Shown in pieces: positions 44,801-56,800 of a DNA stretch of 64,000 bases. The notes under the pieces are model-generated. The model made no database searches. It was not told where the DNA came from and saw only the letters and a list, made by a program, of their open reading frames with translations. The DNA comes from Macrostomum hystrix (lineage: Eukaryota; Platyhelminthes; Macrostomidae): contig CATNEN010000001.1 in NCBI GenBank assembly GCA_950097015.1, positions 26,496,001 to 26,560,000 of the forward strand, read 5' to 3'. Numbering within the stretch: position 1 is the stretch's first letter; each line of letters begins with the position of its first letter. A program made the translations under genes and the position numbers.

Positions 44801-47800
44801 CCATTCAGTTGGACAAATATCCCATTCACTTGGACAATTATCCCCCACTCCTTAATTGGCTGATTGCTATGCCTCCTGAGTTTGCGAATTCCCGAAAGAT
44901 AAAAAAGTGATCCCCTCCCCAGTTAGGAAATATCCATCACCCTCACTGATTTTGTGCTGTCAATTTTCAAGTATATTGCTAGTTAATGTAAGAATGTGTG
45001 AATCCAGATGCAGATTCAGTTTGTCTAAATTTATTTTTCGAGTGCTTTGTTACCTGGCACTCTAGTCGCACAGATGCAGTACTCTATGTATTAGTTTTAT
45101 TAGTTGGTGTACATCAAAGCCAGCCACAGCCATTCTAAACTGCTTTATCTGCATTTTCTGATCTATCTATCCTGTTTTACTGCCCTATTTGTGTAGGTGT
45201 AACAAGCTTCCTGTGACCTGTCTGTGTCTCTCATTTGCGCACACAAACTGGTCACATGACATACACATTTAAACAGCCTCAGCGTGTCTGCCTGTCTGCA
45301 TTTTTGTGACATAAACACTTGCCAATTCTCAAAATATAAATGCTAACTTGAGGACCCCATGTGTCGGTGTAGGAGGTCAGCTGAAGGACCGGGTGTAGAA
45401 CTGAAGCAAGTCAGCTGAAGGATCGGGTGTAGAACTGAAGCAAGTCAGCTGAAGGAATGGGTGTAGAACTGAAGCAAGTCAGCTTCAGGAATGGGTGTAG
45501 AACAGAAGCAAGGCAGCTGAAGGAATGGGTGTAGAACTGAAGCAAGGCTGCTTCAGGATCGGGTGTAGAACTGAAGCAAGGCAGCTGAAGGAATGGGTGT
45601 AGAACTGAAGCAAGTCAGCTGAAGGAATGGGTGTAGAACTGAAGCAAGTCAGCTTCAGGAATGGGTGTAGAACAGAAGCAAGGCAGCTGAAGGAATGGGT
45701 GTAGAACTGAAGCAAGGCTGCTTCAGGATCGGGTGTAGAACTGAAGCAAGGCAGCTGAAGGAATGGGTGTAGAACTGAAGCAAGGCAGCTTCAGGAATGG
45801 GTGTAGAACTGAAGCAAGGCAGCTGCAGGACCGGGTGTAGAACTGAAGGAGGGAGAGGCAGAGCAAAGAAGTTATTTGACCTTGCGATAAGGAGATCACA
45901 TTTTTCCAGAGTAGCAAATGAAGCGCATCTCCATGGTAACGCACCATGCAGGTACATCGGCTACTTTCTGCACACGGTTCCTCTGCCAACGCCGAATCGA
46001 CCCTGCATCCTGGCACAGCTGAACGAGACCAAGCGAATCTGCATCTCCCTGCCTGAGGATGCTGCTCTGTCACAGGGGTGAGTGAGACTGTCTACTTCTC
46101 TCCCTTGCCTACCGGTTCTACTGTCTACTCTCATCCCTGCCAACAGATTCTACTGTCTGCTTCTCTCCCTTGCCTACCGGTTCTACTGTCTACTCTCATC
46201 CCTGCCAACAGATTCTACTGTCTGCTTCTCTCCCTTGCCTACCGGTTCTACTGTCTACTCTCATCCCTGCCAACAGATTCTACTGTCTACTTCTCTCCCT
46301 TGCCTACCGATTCTACTGTCTACTTCTCTTCCTTGCCTACCGATTCTACTGTCTACTTCTCTCCACTGACTACCGATTCTACTGTCTACTTCTCTTCCTT
46401 GCCTACCGATTCTACTGTCTGCTTCTCATCCGTCCTCTGCCCCTACTCGATCTCCATCGCGTCTCTTCCCCCTTTCTCTGTCGCTCGAATTATCGAATCG
46501 AGCGAGAGCCTCATCTTCTACTCCCTGTCTCTGTCTGAGCTTATTCTTATCTGCCACGCCAAATTGAGCACAGTTTTTTGAGTCATCCTTTCATGCCTTG
46601 GTTTGTCATATAGGAGTAAAATATATGCACTATAATAACTGTCGCGTGGACAGCGAGTGTTGACACATGCGCACGCCTGCCCTTACCCTGCACAGCTCGG
46701 ACTTTGATGAATTAACCCAGTTCGTTTTCCTAGTGTCTTAAAGTGCAAATCTGTGGCTAGGGATAGTTACTTTTAGGGATTAGAATTCGGAACCTATTTC
46801 CCAGTCACTTTGCGGTATCTTTGCTGGACGTATGTTTCGAGTACGAGTATTAAAGCGAGACTTCTAAAGTACATTATTAACGTATCAGACAAATTTTAAT
46901 AGCAATCAATAGCAACTCAGGACTGCAAGAGTGAGGGAAGGGTTGCCAGAGTGAGGGAAGGAGTGCAGGAGTGAGGGAAGGAGTGACTGAGTGAGGGAAG
47001 GAGTGACTGAGTGAGGGAACAAGGAAGGAGTGACTGAGTGAGGGAACAAGGAAGGAGTGACTGAGTGAGGGAAGGAGTGACTGAGTGAGGGAAGGAGTGA
47101 CTGAGTGAGGGAACAAGGAAGGAGTGACTGAGTGAGGGAACAAGGAAGGAGTGACTGAGTGAGGGAAGGAGTGACTGAGTGAGGGAAGGAGTGACTGGGT
47201 GAGGGAAGGAGTGACTGAGTGAGGGAAGGAGTGACTGAGTGAGGGAAGGAGTGACTGAGTGAGGTAAGGAGTGACTGAGTGAGGGAAGGAGTGACTGAGT
47301 GAGGGAAGGAGTGACTGAGTGAGGGAAGAAGGAAGGAGTGACTGGGTGAGGGAAGGAGTGACTGAGTGAGGGAAGGAGTGACTGAGTGAGGGAAGGAGTG
47401 ACTGAGTGAGGGAAGGAGTGACTGAGTGAGGGAAGAAGGAAGGAGTGACTGAGTGAGGGAAGGAGTGACTGAGTGAGGGAAGGAGTGACTGAATGACGGA
47501 AGGAGTGACTGATTGTGGGAAGGAGTGACTGAATGACGGAAGGAGTGACTGAGTGAGGGAAGGAGTGCCAAAATTGTCAGTAATTCGTTTGGCCCCACCT
47601 GGTTTCGCAAAATGCCTCATTAAAAAAACAAAGAATAATGATTGGTGCTTGTGCTTGAAGAAACCAGTTTGCAAAATAGTTAAGCGAGTTTTTCCTGCGC
47701 AAAGCCTTTAAATGCGGCGTTGAATTTTTGTTTGGGCAGTTTTTTCTACTCGTTAGTATTTAGACTTTTTATGTACTGTAGCGTAAATGATAACTCCGTG

Positions 47801-50800
47801 GCTACAGGACATGCCTTATTATTTCTTGCCAGCATGCACTTTAAACATTTGGGAAGTTACAGAGATGCTCTTCTCTCTTTGAAACAGTTGCAAAATTAAT
47901 TCCAGTTTTAAGACAGAGAAAAGCCAAGCCGAGTGTGTCAAAGGAAAGCAGAGAATTCTAGTAGGTTGGGTTTGATTGATAGCCTTCAGTGTTGTTTTTT
48001 GGGAATATAATTGCAATGCCGGCTGTTGCTTGGTCAGTAAGTTTCCCCGATTCCCCAAGCCAGACTCTGCCTACCTTCCGCCTTATGATTAAACTTCCTT
48101 GTTTTGCTTTAAAAGTGTCTTCAAATCATTTCTATTTCTGTTCTGTTCACACATTTCACTGCTTCTGTTCACACCTTTCACTGCTTCTGTTCACACCTTT
48201 CACTGATTCTGTTCACACCTTTCACTGCTTCTGTTCACACCTTTCACTACTTCTGTTCACACCTTTCACTGCTTCTGTTCACACCTTTCACTACTTCTGT
48301 TCACACCTTTCACTGCTTCTGTTCACACCTTTCACTGCTTCTGTTCACACCTTTCACTACTTCTGTTCACACCTTTCACTGCTGGTTCTGTTCACACCTT
48401 TCACTGCTGGTTCTGTTCACACCTTTCACTGCTTCTGTTCACATCTTTCACTGCTGCTTCTGTTCACACCTTTCACTGCTGCTTCTGTTCACACCTTTCA
48501 CTGCTGCTTCTGTTCACACCTTTCACTGCTGCTTCTGTTCACACCTTTCACTGCTGCTTCTGTTCACACCTTTCACTGCTGCTTCTGTTCACACCTTTCA
48601 CTGCTGCTTCTGTTCACACCTTTCACTGCTGGTTCTGTTCACACCTTTCACTGCTGCTTCTGTTCACACCTTTCACTGCTGCTTCTGTTGACACCTTTCA
48701 CTGCTGGTTCTGTTCACACCTTTCACTGCTGCTTCTGTTCACAAAATGAAAGTGTTTATTTTTGCACCCAAACTCTTTGCAGAGGCGCCTCATTTCACCG
48801 CCTGCTGACTGGGAGCCCCAACAGGCCTGACACCATTGTGAACCTGCTGCTATTCGCCCTGACCGAGCAGAAGCTGGTCATCCACTCGCTGAAGCTGGAC
48901 CACATCACCTGCTTCTGCGAGTCGCTTCGCGCCGCCATCTTTCCGCTGCAATGGGCCTGTCCCTACATCCCAATGTGCCCACTGTACCTGTCTGAGTACA
49001 CTGCCTACATTGGCCCCTTCATTGTCGGCGTTGACACTCGTTATTTCGACAGCTTCAAACCGCCCGAAGATGTCATCTGCTGCGATCTGGACACTGACAC
49101 CTTCTTGGTGTCGCCTTCAAAGGCGCACCTCATGGCTTCCAGTCTGCTGCCGAAGAAGCCGCGAGAGCAGCTCCGCGAGGCCTGCACCAGCCTCATGCTG
49201 AGCTTCCAACGGTGGCACGACGAAGAGCTTCGACGCCGGGAGAAACTGGCGGCCGATCGGCTTATGGATACGGAGGCCGACTGGCGGTACGAGCAGAAGC
49301 TGCACCAGTTCGGCTGCCAGCTCAGGGACGCCTTCCTGCGATTCATGGCCACCCTGCTCAAGGACTACAGGGCTCACCTGCGCAGTGTGCGGCCTCTGGC
49401 CAGGTGGGTTGCCGGCTTATAAAGGGACTCTTAGATCTAGCAGCTCTAGATTTCTGATGCAGGGACTCCTAGATCTAGCAGCTCTAGATTTCTGATGCAG
49501 GGACTCCTAGATCTAGCAGCTCTAGATTTCTGATGCAGGGACTCCTAGATCTAGCAGCTCTAGATTTCTGATGAAGGGACTCCTAGATCTAGCAGCTCTA
49601 GATTTCTGATGCAGGGACTCCTAGATCTAGCAGCTCTAGATTTCTGATGCAGGGACTCCTAGATCTAGCAGCTCTAGATTTCTGATGCAGGGACTCCTAG
49701 ATCTAGCAGCTCTAGATTTCTGATGCAGGGACTCCTAGATCTAGCAGCTCTAGATTTCTGATGAAGGGACTCCTAGATCTAGCAGCTCTAGATTTCTGAT
49801 GCAGGGACTCCTAGATCTAGCAGCTCTAGATTTCTGATGAAGGGACTCCTAGATCTAGCAGCTCTAGATTTCTGATGCAGGGACTCCTAGATCTAGCAGC
49901 TCTAGATTTCTGATGCAGGGACTCCTAGATCTAGCAGCTCTAGATTTCTGATGAAGGGACTCCTAGATCTAGCAGCTCTAGATTTCTGATGAAGGGACTC
50001 CTAGATCTAGCAGCTCTAGATTTCTGATTAAGGGACTCCTAGATCTAGCATTTTTATATTTGTGATGCAGGATTTCTTGATCTAGCATTTCTAAATTTTG
50101 GGATAAAATCTTCTTGTTATAGCAATTCTACCTTAGTAGATTCGTAAAGACTTTCATTTGTAATAGGAAACTTTCAGCTCATTTTATAATAGTTTCCTGG
50201 AATCTATCATTTAAAAAAGTTTAAAATTAAAAATGAATGTTTTTAGCGCAGTCAATTAAGCCCCACAACCTTCATAAAATTATCTTCCACACCAGACATG
50301 AGGATTGCGTGGACATCCGAGACCTGTTCAACACTGACGCCTTCCTGGCCGCTAACAAGTCCAACCTGGCATTCTACAGCCTGCTGGTGAAGACTCAGAT
50401 GTTTGCCCAGTTCATTCAGTTGGCCAGCTTCGACTCCGGGCAGCATCAGCAGCAGCTGGAGTTCTTCGACGAATGCATTCGGCGAGTTGTCCTAGAAGAC
50501 AAGGCTTCATCCTCCGCCCAGACCAGCCTGCAATCTGGCTCCGCTGCCTATTACAATGGGGTTGTGTCCTACGTTGACATGCCAGCGTTTGACGAGGACT
50601 CGGTGGGCAGCGGCGGCGGCGGTCGAGGCAGCCCGTCGCTGTTCAGATACGACTCGGGATTTCCGTCGCGCCTGAACCGGGATCTGTTCATCAATGCCCG
50701 GCTGATTTCTAATGCGTCTACAGCTACGGCCACTATCAAGCGGAGCAAGCAGGAGATGAAACTGGCTCACAAATTTGCCACCGAGTGCAAAAATTCCGAC

Positions 50801-53800
50801 GGGTAAGATCGAGCACTGCGATTTCTGCCGTTTTCTACTCATCCAAATAAAGTTATTTCACTACTAGCTACTTTTAGTAGGCTGGTCAGAATATGTTAGC
50901 CTAATGCAGACATTTTTATAGCTACCAGTAAACTGCTGTGGATAACAGGCTTAAGTGGATAGCAGTCAATGTAATTTCTCCCCCGTCTCATTGTCCCCCG
51001 TCTCATCTCTCCCCCGTCTCATCTGTCCCGTGTCTCATCTCTCCCATCTCTCATCTCTCCCCCATGTCATCTCTCCCGTGTCTCATCTCTCCCCGTCTCA
51101 TCTTCCCCCGTCTCATCTCTCCCCGTCTCATCTTCCCCGTCTCATCTCTCCCTTGTCTCATCTTCCCTGTCTCATCTCTCCCCTGTCTCATCTCTACCCC
51201 ATGTCATCTCTCCCGTGTCTGATCTCTCCCATGTTTCATCTTCCCCGTCTCATCTCTCCCCCGTCTCATCTCTCACCTGTCTGATCTGTCCCATGTCTCA
51301 TCTTCCCCGTCTCATCTCTCCCCCGTCTCATCTCTCACCTGTCTGATCTGTCCCATGTCTCATCTTCCCCGTCTCATCTCTCCCCGTCTCATCTCTCCAT
51401 TGTCTCATCTTCCCTGTCTCATCTCTCCCCTGGCTCATCTCTCCCATGTTTCATCTTCCCCGTCTCATCTCATCCCCGTCTCATCTCCCCCCTGTCTCAT
51501 CTTCCCCGTCTCATCTCTGCCCTATCTTATCTGCCCCATGTCTCATCTCTACCCCATGTCATCTCTCCCGTGTCTGATCTCTCCCATGTTTCATCTTCCC
51601 CGTCTCATCTCCCCCTGTCTCATCTCCCCCCGTCTCATCTCCCCCCTGTCTCATCTTCCCCGTCTTATCTCTCCCATGTCTCATCTTCCCCGTCTCATCT
51701 GTCCCATGTCTCATCTTCCCCGTCTCATCTCTCCCCCGTCTCATCTCTCCCCCGTCTCATCTCTCCCCCGTCTCATCTCTCCCTTGTCTCATCTTCCCTG
51801 TCTCATCTCTCCCCTGTCTCATCTTCCCCGTCTCATCTCTCCCCTGTCATATCTGTCCCATGTTTCATCTTCACCGTCTCATCTCTCCCCTGTCTTATCT
51901 GTCCCATGTTTCATCTTCCCCGTCTCATCTCTCCCCCGTTTCATCTCTCCCCTGTCTCATCTCTCCCCTGGCTCATCTCTCCCATGTCTCATCTTCCCCG
52001 TCTCATCTCTCCCCTGTCTTATCTGTCCCATGTCTCATCTCTAGCCCATGTCATCTCTCCTGTGTCTCATGTCACGCCTGTCTCATCCCATCTGGGTGCG
52101 CCGGGGAACACTTGCTCAGTCGATGTTCAGAAGTAAATAACAGTGTACTGAAGTTACAGTGTACGATGTGCTAAAGTTTATAACAGTTGATGCACTGAAG
52201 TGGATAACAGTCGATGTACTGAAGTGGATAACAGTCGATGCACTGAAGTGGATAATAGTCGATGCACTGAAGTGGATAACAGTCGATGCACTGAAGTGGA
52301 TAACAGTCGATGTACTGAAGTGGATAACAGTCGATGTACTGATGTGGATAACAGTCGATGTACTGAAGTGGATAACAGTCGATGTACTGATGTGGATAAC
52401 AGTCGATGCACTGAAGTGGATAACAGTCGATGTACTGAAGTGGATAACAGTCGATGTACTGAAGTGGATAACAGTCGATGCACTGAAGTGGATAATAGTC
52501 GATGCACTGAAGTGGATAACAGTCGATGCACTGAAGTGGATAACAGTCGATGTACTGATGTGGATAACAGTCGATGTACTGATGTGGATAACAGTCGATG
52601 TACTGATGTGGATAACAGTCGATGTACTGATGTGGATAACAGTCGATGTACTGATGTGGATAACAGTCGATGTACTGATGTGGATAACAGTCGATGTACT
52701 GATGTGGATAACAGTCGATGTACTGATGTGGATAACAGTCGATGTACTGATGTGGATAACAGTCGATGTACTGATGTGGATAACAGTCGATGTACTGATG
52801 TGGATAACAGTCGATGTACTGATGTGGATAACAGTCGATGTACTGATGTGGATAACAGTCGATGTACTGATGTGGATAACAGTCGATGTACTGATGTGGA
52901 TAACAGTCGATGTACTGATGTGGATAACAGTCGATGTACTGATGTGGATAACAGTCGATGTACTGAACTGGAAAACATTCGACTTATCAAATCGGAAAAA
53001 TAGTTCATGAGTTGCCACTTAGGCATTTCTAGGGCACTTTCTGCGGTAGTAGTATAATCTAAATTGGCTTAAGTTTGCCTCCACACTTCTTGGTCACTTT
53101 ATTGCAAATGGAGTAGTCATTGCTCGCATATCTGGTGAGTAGTACTCAGCTTGACGCTAAAGAGGCTCATTTTTCAAGAGCAGAATGGACACTCGCAGCA
53201 TACAACTGCTTATTAATGCAATATTGTGTAGTGGCTTCGCTTGATCATCGATGAGATGAAGGATGGAATGTGAATGAGCGCGGCAGATCGGGTCCGAATG
53301 AAATGCCTTGCCAGACAATTTGTTCCAGCCTCCGCCGGCGCCCCTCTCTCTTCCCCAATGTCTGTTCTGCCTGTCGTCTGGCCCATCTAGAGCCAAGGCG
53401 GCGGGAGTGCTTCGTCCGGCCCTCTGGCAATTGGGAAATTACAGTTTGGGCGCCAGTCTTGCCGGCCTGAGACGTGTATGCAGCTAGTCTCTGTGTGAAG
53501 AGGCCGAGCCGATGAAGCGGCAACTGCCGGGCCCAGATGATGCGGGGGCGGTCGGCTTGGCAGCTCTCTCTCTCTCCTTCCACGACTTGAGAGAAAATTG
53601 AATCAAATCGGCTTATGGGGGTTGGAGAGGCCAGGGCAAATCTGCTCTGCCACTTCGATTAGAGAGGGGCGGGGGTCTAGGTAGGGAAGAGTGCTGAGTC
53701 CTCCCGCGCCACTTAAAATAATTTTTTTTCGTCAGTCAGGCGGCACTTTTCGATTCTGCGTGCGCACTTTGTGTGCATTAGTATTGGTTCACTAGCGATG

Positions 53801-56800
53801 GTAGCACTTCTGTGTAACTGTTGGGCTCCGTTAGACAGGAATTTGGCCTGATTGTGTGGTCCTTGCTGCTGCTGCTGCTGTTGTTGTTGCTGATGTCGTC
53901 AACATTCCTGCTTCTATTTACGCCTTCTCCACCACTCCCAGTACCTCAGAGCTTCCTTGGGGTTCACGCTAACACACTCCATTCCTTCCATTCCAAGCTC
54001 TCTTCTTTTCCTTTCCACCTATGAGTGGTGAGATTTAGGTGCGGTTTTGAGATTTCAGTTTTCTGTGGATTTCAGTTCTGTGTTATGGGATTTCAGCATG
54101 GTGTTGTAGGATTTCAGCATTGTTTTGTGGGATTTCATTTGATCCTGGAGATAAAGTATTTGAGAACTTGTAGCCCAGTGTCTGGAGAAGGTCGGGGATT
54201 CGAGTCGGTAAATATCAGTCCAAGAGAAAGCATTTGTGCCATCACAGCAGGTCACTGAATTCCATGTAGACAGTTCTAGAATAAAGCAATGTGTTTAAGT
54301 TCACTCACTCCTGTCCCGAATGCAGTCAGTGGTGCCGCTACCTGCTGACCTCGGCCTACAGCCTCTGGTTCCTGGCTCTGCCATCCTACGCTGAATGGCG
54401 CGGTCAGTCGGCCTCCGTAATTGAGCTTGTCGACTGGTCGCTGCTGCTGCTGCACCGGCTGCACACCAACCTGCGGCCCCTGCCTGCCCAGGACGAGGCT
54501 CCGTTCCGCTCCCTGCTCAGCCTGTGCGTTGCTAGGCGACTGAGATCCTGCGCCACGAGGGTGTACACCAGCCTGCAAGCTCTGCGAGGCAAGCCAACTC
54601 CGCAGACGCATGTCCTGTTCAACACGCTGATGACCGAGACGGCTTCGGCGTTGCCGCCGGAGCAGCGCGAACGACAGCGCCGAAATCTGGCCCGCCTTCG
54701 CTGCGTCCTGCGAGCTGCGGCCGCCTTCCGCCAGGCGGCGACGCGAGCCACGGCAGCTCGCCGGCAACAGCTGGGCGAAGACCGGGGCAGCAGCTCCAAG
54801 ATCTCACCGGATGCTGGCTACTTCACCAACTCGGCTCACTCTGTCACAGCCGTGGGCGGCCCGCACTCCACAGCTTCTGCCACTGCCGTCAGGTCGAATC
54901 CTGCTGCCACCATTGCCGCTGCTTCCAGTACTGGCGGCCTCTTCAGTGAGTGGAACTGCGTGCCGTTATCTCACATTTTGGTCATGCTCCATTCTATCAC
55001 ATTCTGGTCATGCTCCATTCTATCACATTCTGATCATGCTCCATTCTATCACATTCTGGTCATGTTCCATTCTATCACATTCTGGTCATGCTCCATTCTA
55101 TCACATTCTGGTTATGCTCCATTCTATCACATTCTGGTCATGCTCCAGTCTATCACATTCTGGTCATGCTACAGTCTATCACATTCTGGTCATGCTCCAT
55201 TGTATCACATTCTGGTCATGTTCCATTCTATCACATTCTGGTCATGTTCCATTCTATCACATTCTGGTCATGTTCCATTCTATCACATTCTGATCATGCT
55301 CCATTCTATCACATTCTGGTCATGCTCGATTGTATCACGTTCTGGTCATGCTACAGTCTATCACATTCTGGTCATGCTACAGTCTATCACATTTTGGTCA
55401 TGCTCCATTCTATTACATTCTGGTCATGCTCTATTCTATCACATTCTGGTCATGCTCCATTGTATCACATTCTGGTCATGCTCTATTCTATTACATTCTC
55501 GTCATGCTCTATTCTATCACATTCTCTAGTTAGAATTTCGTCGCGTACTGGGCTAAAGTAGCGAGTTGATCCTATTAATTCACATGTGTCTAAAATCGAA
55601 CTCAACAATCAGCATCATTTACCAGTCGCTTGATGAAGCTAAAAGGTATAGGTGAGTGTTAAGTAGATCGGTGTATGTAACTTCGCTCTTATCAATAGAA
55701 AATTTCCGTAGTTACTTTTTAAAATTGCTTTTCTGGTGCTAAAAGTTATCTAATTTTTATTTGCGTAAATTGACAAGAATTTGTTATAGGGTTATAGGGA
55801 ATCAAATCAGTTTTTATTACCTGTGCTTTTTAATCTTATTGCTTTGGTGAGTTTAACCGAATGAACCGAATTATATTATGTTTTTATTGACCTGTTCTAA
55901 TTTTGAATTCGCACCTGTTCGAATCTCATTATCATGTTTTCAAAATCTCACACCCTCACCTGTTCAAATCTCACACTCTCACCTGTTCTAATCTCACACT
56001 CTAACCTGTTCCAATCTCACACTCTAACCTGTTCCAATCTCACACTCTAACCTGTTCCAATCTCACACTCTAACCTGTTCCAATCTCACACTCTAACCTG
56101 TTCTAATCTCACACTCTCACCTGTTCTAATCTCACACTCTAACCTGTTCTAATCTCACACTCTAACCTGTTCCAATCTCACACTCTCACCTGTTCTAATC
56201 TCACACTCTAACTTGTTCCAATCTCACACTCTAACCTGTTCCAATCTCACACTCTAACCTGTTCTAACCTCACACTCACCTGTTCTAATCTCTCACTCAC
56301 CTGTTCTAATCTCACACTCTCACCTGTTCTAATCTCACACTCTCACCTGTTCTAATCTCACACTCTAACCTGTTCTAATCTCACACTCACCTGTTCCAAT
56401 CTCAAACTCTCCCCTGTTCTAATCTCACACTCTCACCTGTTCTAATCTCACACTCTAACCTGTTCCAATCTCACACTCTCACCTGTTCTAATCTCACACT
56501 CTCACTGGTTCTAATCTCACACTCTCACCTGTTCCAATCTCACATTCTCGCTAGTTACATTTCCCACCCACCTAAATCAAGTCCAGCTTTTATATCCGAT
56601 GGTGAAGGCAGTTTTATTCTTAATCCATCCGACTTCGCCTCCTGATCTCTGACATTGCCTCGATTAAACTCAATTCAAGCAGCTGCAAAATCGTTGGACA
56701 CTGATAGCGCCGACTGCGGCGTCGGCAGCGCCGCCACCAGCTCGGCGGCCGATACGGCCAGCTGCGACACCCAGATGAGCGGCGGCGTCTGCTGCGGCGC

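Noticed and set aside
46877-47674. Minus-strand Ser/Pro/His-rich frames
   Set aside because: Frames through the 20-bp purine-rich array of intron 3; codon content follows the repeat.
50938-52174. Leu/Ser/Pro-rich frames of up to 229 codons on the plus strand
   Set aside because: Frames through the pyrimidine-rich array of intron 5.
52116-53026. Four overlapping open frames on both strands
   Set aside because: A stop-free repeat with a 24-base period opens several frames at once. Intronic minisatellite, not coding.
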